A stretch of DNA of 64,000 nucleotides, from assembly GCF_002799155.1 (NCBI RefSeq), contig NZ_NERD01000002.1, positions 868,001 through 932,000 of the forward strand, written 5' to 3'. The notes under the pieces are model-generated. The model saw only the letters and a program-made list of their open reading frames with translations, made no database searches and was not told the DNA's origin. The stretch is from Stenotrophomonas maltophilia (GTDB lineage Bacteria > Pseudomonadota > Gammaproteobacteria > Xanthomonadales > Xanthomonadaceae). Below are positions 1-7,513 of this stretch, in pieces (position 1 is the stretch's first letter; each line of letters opens with the position of its first letter). Made by a program: the position numbers and the translations under genes.

Positions 1-58
1 TCGCACGCTTCCGCGCCGTCCATGACCGATGGGACGGTATCGGCGCGCCCCTGCTGGC

Positions 59-64
59 TAGACT
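59..64 (+). promoter_or_regulatory. candidate -10 box TAGACT
   Basis: TAGACT lies 43 bases before the start codon of the M28 peptidase. The same hexamer occurs 31 to 34 bases before three other starts in this window (14538, 15763, 25665), which supports a promoter role. No good -35 box is visible at normal spacing, so this is an inference from position and recurrence. Confidence 0.35.
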
Positions 65-106
65 CGATGGGTTGATGAGCAGGCCGGAAGGCAGGGGTGC
101 GATGTG

Positions 107-1696
107 ATGAAGTGGGGCATGTTGGCGGTAGCGCTGGCGATGGGTGGCAATGCAGGCGCGCAGCAGCGCGAGACGGTGGACCTGGACATGGTCAGCCGCA
201 TCCGCCAGGAGGCCTTCCACCGGTCGCAGGTGATGGATACCTTCAGTTATCTCACCGAGCGCATCGGCCCGCGGCTGACCAACTCGCCGGCGATGGGCCG
301 CGCCAACGCGTGGACCCGTGGCAAGTTCAACGAATGGAAGCTGGACAACGTCCACGACGAAGCCTTCGATGACTTCGGTCGTGGCTGGGAGTTCACCTCG
401 GCCAGCGTGGAGATGCTGGGTGACCGGGTGCAGCCGCTTCACGCGCTGCCGAAGGCGTGGACGCCTGGCACCCAGGGCCCGGTTGAAGGCGAACTGGTGC
501 AGGTCGAGATCAAGAAGCCCGAGGACATCGAGAAGTACCGCGGCAAGCTGCGCGGCAAGATCCTGCTGCTGGGCGAGGCGCGCGAGTACAAGCGCGGCAC
601 CGAGGCGGATTCGCATCGCCACGATGCCACCTCGCTGGAAGGTCTGCAGGAGTTCACCCTGCCCAAGGACAAGGACGCCACTGCCGAACGTGCCAAGCGG
701 GTAAAGGAGTACCAGGAGCGCCAGCAACTGGCGGCCAAGGTCAATGCGTTCTTCGTGGAAGAGGGCGCGCTGGCCTCGATCAGCATCAGCAGCTGGGACA
801 ACGGCATCATCCGCGTTGCCGGTGGCGGTTCACGCAAGGCCGGTGAGTCGGTGGGCATTCCCGAGCTGGCGATGATCAGCGAGCACTTCAACCCGCTGGT
901 GCGTGCGTTGGAGTCCAAGCAGGCGGTCCGCCTGCGCGTGGATGTGGCCGCGCGCTTCACCGACGAGGCCGACCAGCCGGGTTACAACACGCTGGCCGAG
1001 ATCCGTGGCAGCAGCAAGCCTGATGAAGTGGTGATGATCGGTGCGCACCTGGATTCCTGGCACAGCGGTACCGGTGCGGCCGACAACGCGGCTGGCGTGG
1101 CGGTGATGATGGAGGCGATGCGCATCCTCAAGGCTACCGGTGCCAAGCCCAAGCGCACCATCCGCGTGGCGTTGTGGAGCGGCGAGGAGCAGGGCCTGGT
1201 CGGCTCGCAGTCCTATGTGGCCAAGCACTTCGGTCGTTTCCCGGAACCCACCGACCCGGCGCAGAAGGCGCTGCCGGCCTCGCTGCGCGAGCCAACCGGC
1301 GCGTTGCAGAAGACCCGCGATTACAGCAAGTTCCAGGTCTACTTCAACATGGACAACGGCTCAGGCCGATTCCGTGGCATCTATGCGCAGGAAAACCTGG
1401 CGGCGATGCCGATCTTCGAAGCCTGGCTGGCCCCGTTCCATGACGTCGGCGCTACCACCGTGGCGACCCGCAACACCGGCAGCACCGACCACATCAGCTT
1501 CGACCGCATCGGCCTGCCGGGCTTCCAGTTCATCCAGGACCGGCTGGACTACTTCACCAACGTCCACCACAGCCACCTGGACACCTGGGACCACGCGGAA
1601 CCGGAAGACTTGAAGCAGGCCGCCGCCGTCGTCGCCTCCTTTGCCTACAACGCCGCGATGCGCGAGCAGTCCTTCCCGCGCAAGGTAGAACCGTAA
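107..1696 (+). CDS. secreted M28-family zinc aminopeptidase
   Basis: A 529-residue exported metallopeptidase, expected to trim N-terminal residues from peptides in the periplasm or outside the cell. It starts with a signal peptide (charged MKWG, hydrophobic stretch, then AGAQQ). A middle segment looks like the PA insert typical of M28 enzymes. The di-zinc site is visible in order: GAHLDSWHSGTGAADN (His and bridging Asp), GEEQGLVGS (catalytic and ligand Glu pair), FNMDNGSG (Asp) and the late HHSHLDTWDH (His). The ATG at 107 follows GTG at 104 in frame; I chose the ATG because the purine-rich gcagggg at 91-97 is well placed. The family is clear; the substrate is not. It ends inside a palindromic repeat. 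Confidence 0.88.
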   Translation: MKWGMLAVALAMGGNAGAQQRETVDLDMVSRIRQEAFHRSQVMDTFSYLTERIGPRLTNSPAMGRANAWTRGKFNEWKLDNVHDEAFDDFGRGWEFTSASVEMLGDRVQPLHALPKAWTPGTQGPVEGELVQVEIKKPEDIEKYRGKLRGKILLLGEAREYKRGTEADSHRHDATSLEGLQEFTLPKDKDATAERAKRVKEYQERQQLAAKVNAFFVEEGALASISISSWDNGIIRVAGGGSRKAGESVGIPELAMISEHFNPLVRALESKQAVRLRVDVAARFTDEADQPGYNTLAEIRGSSKPDEVVMIGAHLDSWHSGTGAADNAAGVAVMMEAMRILKATGAKPKRTIRVALWSGEEQGLVGSQSYVAKHFGRFPEPTDPAQKALPASLREPTGALQKTRDYSKFQVYFNMDNGSGRFRGIYAQENLAAMPIFEAWLAPFHDVGATTVATRNTGSTDHISFDRIGLPGFQFIQDRLDYFTNVHHSHLDTWDHAEPEDLKQAAAVVASFAYNAAMREQSFPRKVEP

Positions 1697-1794
1697 AAGG
1701 GGACGGAGGGGATTAAGTCGTATCTCCCCTCCGTTTCCCGGTTGCAGGACCAGCGGCTGGGCAATCGCGACTTAATCCCCTCCGTCCCCTTTTT
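1695..1794. repeat. 26-bp-arm inverted repeat, copy 1
   Basis: Perfect 26-bp arms (1695-1720 and 1768-1793, beginning AAAAGGGGACGGAGGGG) enclose a 47-bp spacer. The left arm begins in the stop codon of the upstream peptidase and the right arm ends in a run of five T. The same arms recur at 20501-20584 around a different spacer. It could terminate peptidase transcription, but arm identity between copies shows that it is a dispersed element. Confidence 0.9.
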
Positions 1795-1812
1795 CCGTCG
1801 GGGGCGGAGGGC

Positions 1813-1821
1813 TGGTAAAAT
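1813..1821 (+). promoter_or_regulatory. extended -10 promoter for gltX-zur
   Basis: TGGTAAAAT is an extended -10 element (TGnTAAAAT) about 29 bases before the gltX start, just downstream of the inverted repeat. This would give a leader of about 22 bases. No clear -35 is seen, as is common for extended -10 promoters. Confidence 0.45.
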
Positions 1822-1849
1822 CGGGGGATTCCCGTTCCTCGAGCCGTCC

Positions 1850-3253
1850 ATGACCTGCCGCACCCGCTTCGCCCCCAGTCCCACCGGCTACCTGCACATC
1901 GGTGGTGCCCGCACTGCGCTGTACTGCTGGCTGGAGGCCCGCCACCGTGGCGGCGAGTTCGTGCTGCGCATCGAGGACACCGACCGCGAACGCAGCACCC
2001 AGGGCGCGATCGACGCCATCCTGGAAGCGATGGAGTGGCTGGGGCTGGACTACGACGAGGGCCCGATCTACCAGACCGACCGCGTCGCCCGTTACCAGGA
2101 AGTGGCCGAGCAGCTGATCGCCGACGGCAAGGCGTACTACGCCTACGAAACCCGCGAAGAGCTGGACGCGATGCGCGAGGCCGCCATGGCCAGGCAGGAA
2201 AAGCCGCGTTACAACGGCGCGGCGCGCGAGCTGGGCCTGCCGTACAAGGACGACCCGAATCGCGTCATCCGCTTCAAGAATCCGCTGGAAGGCACGGTGG
2301 TGTTCGACGACCTGATCAAGGGCCGCATCGAGATCGCCAACAGCGAGCTGGATGACATGGTCATCTTCCGCCCGGATGGCTACCCCACCTACAACTTCGC
2401 GGTGGTGGTGGATGACTGGGACATGGGCATCACCGAGGTCATCCGCGGCGACGACCATATCAACAACACCCCGCGCCAGATCAACCTGTACGAAGGCATC
2501 GGCGCGCCGGTGCCGAAGTTCGGCCACATGCCGATGATCCTGGACGAGCAGGGCGCCAAGCTGTCCAAGCGCACCGGCGCAGCCGACGTGATGCAGTACA
2601 AGGACGCCGGCTACCTGCCCGACGCGCTGCTGAGCTACCTGGCCCGCCTCGGCTGGTCGCACGGCGACCAGGAGCTGTTCAGCCGCCAGGAGCTGATCGA
2701 CCTGTTCGACGTGAAGGACTGCAACTCCAAGGCCTCGCGCCTGGACATGGCCAAGCTGGGCTGGGTCAACCAGCACTTCCTGAAGACCGAGGACGTGGGC
2801 GCGATCGTGCCGCACCTGGTCTACCAGCTGCAGAAGCTGGGCCTGGACGTGGCCGCCGGCCCCGCCCCGGAGGACGTGGTGGTCGCCCTGCGTGAGCGCG
2901 TGCAGACCCTGAAGGAAATGGCCGAGAAGGCGGTGGTCTGGTACCAGCCGTTGACCGAGTACGACGAAGCGGCGGTGGCCAAGCACTTCAAGGCCGGCGC
3001 CGAGGTGGCGCTGGGCAAGGCCCGCGAGCTGCTTGCAGCCCTGCCGGAATGGACCGCCGAATCGGTGGGCGTGGCCCTGCACGACGCGGCTGCGGCGCTG
3101 GAGATCGGTATGGGCAAGGTGGCCCAGCCGTTGCGCGTGGCCATCACTGGCACCCAGGTCAGTCCTGACATTTCCCATACCGTTTACCTGGCCGGCCGCG
3201 AGCAGGCCTTGAAACGCATTGATGTGGCCATCACCAAGGTAGCAACGGCCTGA
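1850..3253 (+). CDS. gltX: glutamyl-tRNA synthetase
   Basis: Class I aminoacyl-tRNA synthetase of 467 residues, normal length for bacterial GluRS, that charges tRNA-Glu in the cytoplasm. The HIGH signature is present as [11 protein letters not shown] near residue 11 and the KMSKS equivalent as [13 protein letters not shown] near residue 238; the C-terminal half is the anticodon-binding region. The frame stays open further upstream, but homologues begin [13 protein letters not shown], which fixes the ATG at 1850. The zur gene follows after 34 bases on the same strand, so the two are probably co-transcribed. Confidence 0.98.
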   Translation: MTCRTRFAPSPTGYLHIGGARTALYCWLEARHRGGEFVLRIEDTDRERSTQGAIDAILEAMEWLGLDYDEGPIYQTDRVARYQEVAEQLIADGKAYYAYETREELDAMREAAMARQEKPRYNGAARELGLPYKDDPNRVIRFKNPLEGTVVFDDLIKGRIEIANSELDDMVIFRPDGYPTYNFAVVVDDWDMGITEVIRGDDHINNTPRQINLYEGIGAPVPKFGHMPMILDEQGAKLSKRTGAADVMQYKDAGYLPDALLSYLARLGWSHGDQELFSRQELIDLFDVKDCNSKASRLDMAKLGWVNQHFLKTEDVGAIVPHLVYQLQKLGLDVAAGPAPEDVVVALRERVQTLKEMAEKAVVWYQPLTEYDEAAVAKHFKAGAEVALGKARELLAALPEWTAESVGVALHDAAAALEIGMGKVAQPLRVAITGTQVSPDISHTVYLAGREQALKRIDVAITKVATA

Positions 3254-3287
3254 GGCATCCTTGCCAGGCCCGAACCGGAGAACACGC

Positions 3288-3779
3288 ATGCCCGCCAAGA
3301 CCGCCACTGCCTGTACCGCCCCGCACCACCACGTCCACGACGCGTCGGATTTCGTGGCGGTGGTCGAGCGTGTCTCGCGCGAACGCGGGCTGCGCCTGAC
3401 CCCGATCCGCGCCAATGTGCTGAAGCTGATCGCCGAGGCCGGCAAGCCGGTCAAGGCCTACGAGCTGCTGGAATGGGTGCGCAACGGCAAGGGCGTGGGC
3501 GCTGATGCCCCGCCCACCGTGTACCGCGCGCTGGACTTCCTGATGGCCAATGGCTTCGTGCACAAGCTGGAGTCGGTCAATGCCTTCGTGGCCTGCCACC
3601 ATCCCAGCAGCGCCGCGCACTCGGTGCCGTTCCTGATCTGCAACAGCTGCCACAGCGCGGTGGAGCTGGAAGACCGCGAGATCGTCACCCAGCTGGAAAA
3701 GCGCGCCAAGGAGCTGGGCTTCCAGCCGCAGGCACAGACCCTGGAAGTGCACGGCCTCTGCGCGCGCTGCGCAGGCTGA
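3288..3779 (+). CDS. zur: zinc uptake regulator Zur (Fur family)
   Basis: A 163-residue Fur-superfamily repressor that binds operator DNA when loaded with zinc and shuts off zinc import. The winged-helix region includes LRLTPIRANVLKLIAEAG and the Zur-type signature PPTVYRALDFL. The structural zinc cysteines appear as CNSCHSAVE and the terminal CARC pair; a His-rich HHHVHD lies near the N-terminus. ATG 3288 is chosen over an in-frame TTG at 3261 because of ccggag seven bases upstream. It lies in a probable operon with gltX. Likely targets in this window are the two Zur-box matches at 9737 and 9817. Confidence 0.92.
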   Translation: MPAKTATACTAPHHHVHDASDFVAVVERVSRERGLRLTPIRANVLKLIAEAGKPVKAYELLEWVRNGKGVGADAPPTVYRALDFLMANGFVHKLESVNAFVACHHPSSAAHSVPFLICNSCHSAVELEDREIVTQLEKRAKELGFQPQAQTLEVHGLCARCAG

Positions 3780-3792
3780 GGACGGGCGGGAG

Positions 3793-3839
3793 CGGGGTCA
3801 GATTCCTTTGCCATTGGCAAAGGAATCTGACCCCGTTTC
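3793..3839. repeat. GGGGTCAG palindrome between convergent genes
   Basis: A perfect inverted repeat with 21-bp arms and one central base, starting CGGGGTCAGATTCCTTTGCC, followed by TTTCA. It sits between the convergent ends of zur and the efflux fusion protein, so it may end both transcripts. Related elements occur at 7464, 33991 and 45267-45359, so it belongs to a dispersed family. Confidence 0.88.
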
Positions 3840-3864
3840 ATATCGGCGCAACCGGGCGTGCACC

Positions 3865-5019
3865 CTAATCCATCGGCTTGGTCGCAGTATCCACGCGCGC
3901 GATCACCGACATGCCCGGCCGTAGCCTTGCCGCCAGTTTCTGGCCGGGATCAATCGAGATCCGCACCGGTAGCCGCTGCACCACCTTGGTGAAGTTGCCG
4001 CTGGCATTGTCCGGGCGCAGTACGCTGAACTCCGACCCGGTGGCCGGTGCGATCTCTTCCACGCGGCCCCGCAGCACCTCGCCCTGGAACGCGTCCACCG
4101 AGAACGTGGCCGGCTGGCCGATCGCCATGCCCCAGGTCTGGCCTTCCTTGTAGTTGGCCACCACCCACAGCGCGTCAGGCACCAGGAACAGCAGCTGCGA
4201 ACCGGCGGCGACGTACTGGCCCACGCGCACGCTGGCTTCGCTGATCTGGCCGTCGCGCGGTGCGTGGATCACCGTGTTGGCCAGGTCGATGCGCGCCAGT
4301 TCCAGCTGTGCCTGCGCGCTTTCGACCTGCGCCTCCAGGCTCTTGCGCGCGACCCGGGTCGACACCAGCGTTTCCTCGGCGATGCGGATCTGCGCCTGCG
4401 ACTGCTGCACGCTGGCCTGTGCCGATGCCTGGGTGGTGCGGAACTTGTCGCGATCATTGATCGACACCAGCTGCTGCGCGGCCAGCTCCTCGTAGCGCTT
4501 GGCCTCGTTGCGTGAGCGCTGCAGCTCGGCCTGGCCGGCCGACAGCGTGGCCTGCGCGGACGCGATCTGTGCGCGGTTCTGCGCCTGCGACTGGTCCGAG
4601 TTGGCCAGTGCCGCGCGTGCGCTGGCCAGCGTCGCCTGCGCCTGGGCCACGCGCTGGGCATAGATGCGGTCATCGATGCGCAGCAGCGGCTCGCCCTGCT
4701 TCACATGCTGGAAGTCCTTCACCAGCACTTCGGTGACGTAGCCGTTCACCTGTGGTGCCATCACCGTGATCTGCCCGCGCACATAGGCGTTGTCGGTCAC
4801 CATCACGGTGCTGGTGAACGGCCACAGGTGCCAGGCGCGCAGGATCAGCGCGATGCCCAGCAAGGCCACCACCACCATCACCACTACGCTGCGTGCGCTG
4901 GGCTTGAGGTACTTCGGCGCGACCGCGGGTTCTACCGGCGTTGGCGTGGGGGCCGCGTCGGTCGGAGGCGGCGGGGAAACGTTGTCGGCGTCGTCGGAGC
5001 GGGGCGGGACGGGAGGCAT
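3865..5019 (-). CDS. EmrA/HlyD-type membrane fusion protein of efflux pump
   Basis: A 384-residue periplasmic adaptor expected to link the inner-membrane pump encoded just upstream to an outer-membrane channel. It has a Pro-rich cytoplasmic N-terminus, one membrane anchor (VVVMVVVALLGIALILRAW, about residues 45-63), a biotinyl-lipoyl-like strand pair (TDNAYVRGQITVMAPQVNG), a long Ala/Gln-rich coiled-coil hairpin and a beta-barrel C-terminal part. The start at 5019 is nine bases after the pump stop codon and has only a weak ribosome site, suggesting coupled translation. Drug specificity cannot be read from the sequence. Confidence 0.85.
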   Translation of the reverse strand: MPPVPPRSDDADNVSPPPPTDAAPTPTPVEPAVAPKYLKPSARSVVVMVVVALLGIALILRAWHLWPFTSTVMVTDNAYVRGQITVMAPQVNGYVTEVLVKDFQHVKQGEPLLRIDDRIYAQRVAQAQATLASARAALANSDQSQAQNRAQIASAQATLSAGQAELQRSRNEAKRYEELAAQQLVSINDRDKFRTTQASAQASVQQSQAQIRIAEETLVSTRVARKSLEAQVESAQAQLELARIDLANTVIHAPRDGQISEASVRVGQYVAAGSQLLFLVPDALWVVANYKEGQTWGMAIGQPATFSVDAFQGEVLRGRVEEIAPATGSEFSVLRPDNASGNFTKVVQRLPVRISIDPGQKLAARLRPGMSVIARVDTATKPMD

Positions 5020-5027
5020 GGGGGGAC

Positions 5028-6701
5028 TCAACGGGACGCGGCCGGCGTGGCCGCAGAGGGAATGGGGGGATGGCGCTTGCGCCATTGCTTGAGCACAGCG
5101 GTGCGCAGCGAAAGCAGCAGCAACCAGCACAGGAAGCCGATCGCCAGCCAGCCGCTCAGGGTGAACACATCATTGAAGCCGCGCACGTTGGCTTCGCGGC
5201 GCGCGGTCTGCGCCAGCTGCGCGCTGCCCTGCGCGCTGCGCAGCACCGGGTCGGTGATCTGTGCACTGTAAAGCTGCTGCTGGATACGCAGGCGTTGTGC
5301 CACCACCGGGTCGGCCGGGTCGAGCTGGCTGGTCAATGCGCTGGAGTACAACTGCTCGCGATGCAGCTGGAAGGTGCCCAGCACCGCCGAGCCGGCCAGG
5401 CCGCCCAGCGTCTGCGTGATCGACAGCGTCACCAGGAAGGTGATCATGTGATCCACGCCCTGCTTCAGCGCGGCGGAAATGCCGAGCATGATCAACGGGC
5501 CCATGAACATGCCCGCACCGACCGAGGCCAGGAACTGGCTGACGTAGAAGTCATGCGGCCGGTCCAAGCTGGTGCGGTGCTGGTCGAAGAACGCGGCGGC
5601 GCCCAGCAGCAGGATCGCCATCAACAGCTGCGCGATCAGCCGCTTCGGGCCGAAGGTCAGCGAGGCGCCGACGATGCCGACGATCACCCCGGCCAGGATC
5701 ACCACGAACAGCGGGCGCATCTGGTCCGGTCCCATGCCCAACGTGCGCATCAGGTTGACCACGCCGTAGGACTGCTCGGTGGTCAGGAAGCGGATCAGGA
5801 ACGCGCCGACGATGAAGTGCAGCACCGGCAGCTTCGACAGCCAGCGGATCTGCAACAGCGGATTGCGCCGGTAGTGTTCGATGATGAAAGCGGTGGTGGA
5901 CAGCGCGATCGAGGTGACCAGCGCCCAGCCCAGCCACGGTGTGTTGAGCCACCAGCGCGTGTAGCCCTGCGCCAGCACGATCACCAGCAGCGCGACGGCC
6001 GGCGCAAGCAGGGCGAAGGTGAGGAAGTCCAGCGGCTCGAAGGCCTTCACCTGGATGCCCGGCGGCAGCTTCAGCACCACCACCGCCGCGAACGCGCACA
6101 GGGCGAGGCCGGCTTCGAACGAATACAGCTGGTGCCACTGGCCGGTATCGACCAGCGTCGGTGAGACGATCCAGGCGATCGGCACCGCCAGCTGCGAGAG
6201 GCCCACGCCCACCACCAGCAGGTTGCCGGTGAACCGCCGTGGCAGGGCCTGCAGCATGTACAGCGTGCCCAGCGTTGAACAGGCCGCGCCAGCAAAGCCG
6301 CTGGCAGCACGGGTCAGCATCGTGGTCTCGAAGCTGCCGACGAACAGGTGCAGCACCGCGAGCGCCGCGTACAGGCCCAGGCCGATCTCGGCGAACAGGC
6401 GGATGCCGTATTGCTGGCGGAACTTGAAGGCCAGCAGGTTGGCGGTGACATTCACCATCGCATACGCGGCCACCAGCCAGCTGCCCTGGGTCGGGGTCAG
6501 GGCCAGCTGGCCCTGCAGGAACGGCAGGTTGGCGGTGACCAGCGCGTTGCCGAGGCCGCCGGTGATCGCCACCAGCAGCGACACCAGGGCATACGCCAAC
6601 CGACGGTGCGGTGGGTGCCAGGGCATCGATGCCGAACCGGGCATGGTCGGCTTCTCGTGCTCCTCCCAATCCGGAACCGGCTTCAGATACGGCTGGACCA
6701 T
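5028..6701 (-). CDS. EmrB/QacA-type MFS drug efflux transporter (DHA2)
   Basis: A 557-residue inner-membrane proton antiporter with about 14 hydrophobic segments, as in the DHA2 family. An acidic N-terminal tail precedes the first helix (LAYALVSLLVAITGGLGNAL). The recognisable region LQGQLALTPTQGSWLVAAYA corresponds to the first periplasmic loop and second helix. Its start overlaps the tetR stop by one base (TGATG), and the fusion-protein gene follows, giving the order tetR-emrB-emrA. A periplasmic extension before the last helix (LTSQLDPADPVVAQRLRIQQ) is typical of this group. Confidence 0.87.
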   Translation of the reverse strand: MVQPYLKPVPDWEEHEKPTMPGSASMPWHPPHRRLAYALVSLLVAITGGLGNALVTANLPFLQGQLALTPTQGSWLVAAYAMVNVTANLLAFKFRQQYGIRLFAEIGLGLYAALAVLHLFVGSFETTMLTRAASGFAGAACSTLGTLYMLQALPRRFTGNLLVVGVGLSQLAVPIAWIVSPTLVDTGQWHQLYSFEAGLALCAFAAVVVLKLPPGIQVKAFEPLDFLTFALLAPAVALLVIVLAQGYTRWWLNTPWLGWALVTSIALSTTAFIIEHYRRNPLLQIRWLSKLPVLHFIVGAFLIRFLTTEQSYGVVNLMRTLGMGPDQMRPLFVVILAGVIVGIVGASLTFGPKRLIAQLLMAILLLGAAAFFDQHRTSLDRPHDFYVSQFLASVGAGMFMGPLIMLGISAALKQGVDHMITFLVTLSITQTLGGLAGSAVLGTFQLHREQLYSSALTSQLDPADPVVAQRLRIQQQLYSAQITDPVLRSAQGSAQLAQTARREANVRGFNDVFTLSGWLAIGFLCWLLLLSLRTAVLKQWRKRHPPIPSAATPAASR

Positions 6702-7267
6702 CAGCGGGCCTCGCTGGTTGCTCCCTGGAGACCCCCGCGCAGCAGCTGCAGGGCACGCCCGGCCAACTGGGCACGCTCGTCGCGGGTCTTGCCGCGCAGG
6801 GCCGCGCCCAGCATGCCCGAGATCAGTGAAATATCCGTCTTTTCCAGATCAGCCCGGCACAGGCCTGCCGCTTTGGCGCGGGCGATCGGCACTTCCAGCA
6901 GGTCGCGCACGGTTTCGCGCGCGGTACGCATGGCTGGCACATCCGAATCGACGGCGCGCCAGTAATCGGCCAGTGCCGGTGAATCGATGATGCGCTGGGC
7001 CATGCCCTCGAAAACTTCGAACAGGGCATCGTCGCGGTCGCCGAGCTGTTCAACCTGGCGCCGGATGCGGTCGACCGTGCGTTGCAGCAGCGCCTGGATC
7101 AGCGCGGTGCGGTCGGGAAAGTTGCGGTACAGGGTGGCGCGGCCCACCTGGGCGCGTTCGACCACCAGGTCCAGCGGGGCGGTGACGCCATGTTGGCCGA
7201 ACACATGGTCGGCGGCGTCGAGGATGAGGGCACGGCGGGCAGCGGCATCGGCACGTTGGGCAGTCAT
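6701..7267 (-). CDS. TetR-family repressor of the efflux operon
   Basis: A 188-residue one-component regulator. The N-terminal helix-turn-helix is clear (ILDAADHVFGQHG, then LDLVVERAQVGRATLYRNFP at about residues 28-50); the C-terminal ligand domain is divergent. The ATG at 7267 is used because family members begin a few residues before the first helix; the open frame continues upstream but lacks the look of coding sequence. It is first gene of the efflux operon and lies 11 bases from a perfect palindrome (7279-7294), so negative autoregulation relieved by a drug or metabolite is likely. Confidence 0.88.
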   Translation of the reverse strand: MTAQRADAAARRALILDAADHVFGQHGVTAPLDLVVERAQVGRATLYRNFPDRTALIQALLQRTVDRIRRQVEQLGDRDDALFEVFEGMAQRIIDSPALADYWRAVDSDVPAMRTARETVRDLLEVPIARAKAAGLCRADLEKTDISLISGMLGAALRGKTRDERAQLAGRALQLLRGGLQGATSEAR

Positions 7268-7278
7268 GGAATTATTTT

Positions 7279-7294
7279 CGGACAAAAGTGTCCG
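7279..7294. promoter_or_regulatory. candidate TetR operator
   Basis: CGGACAAAAGTGTCCG is a perfect 6-bp-arm inverted repeat with a 4-bp centre, directly before the tetR start. Size, symmetry and position fit a TetR-family operator that would control the whole tetR-emrB-emrA operon. Confidence 0.6.
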
Positions 7295-7380
7295 TTTGGC
7301 GAGACATCGGGTGACGGGATTGTCCGGTTGTTGTCGTACGCACATCTTTGTGATGGGTGTGTGATGGCATCGGTTGAAAT

Positions 7381-7405
7381 GAAAACGGGGGCCCGAAGGC
7401 CCCCG
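7381..7405 (-). terminator. rho-independent terminator of the TonB receptor gene
   Basis: Read on the minus strand, an 8-bp stem CGGGGGCC/GGCCCCCG closed by a TTCG tetraloop is followed by TTTTC. It lies about 110 bases past the receptor stop codon and before the tetR promoter. Confidence 0.75.
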
Positions 7406-7434
7406 CTGCTGGGTACGTGTGGAAGGAGTGGCAG

Positions 7435-7502
7435 GTAGATCCACGTCCTGTGTGGATGCAGGAGGGGCCGGGCCCTTTCCAGTGGGAAAGGGATCCGACC
7501 CC
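7435..7502. repeat. SMAG repeat joined to GGGGTCAG-type palindrome
   Basis: 7435-7459 is a GTAG repeat (GTAGATCCACG then CGTGTGGAT-like arm, slightly degenerate). 7464-7502 is a member of the GGGGTCAG family with arms CCCTTTCC/GGGAAAGGG. Both lie in the gap after the receptor gene. Confidence 0.8.
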
Positions 7503-7513
7503 GCCGTGCGCGA

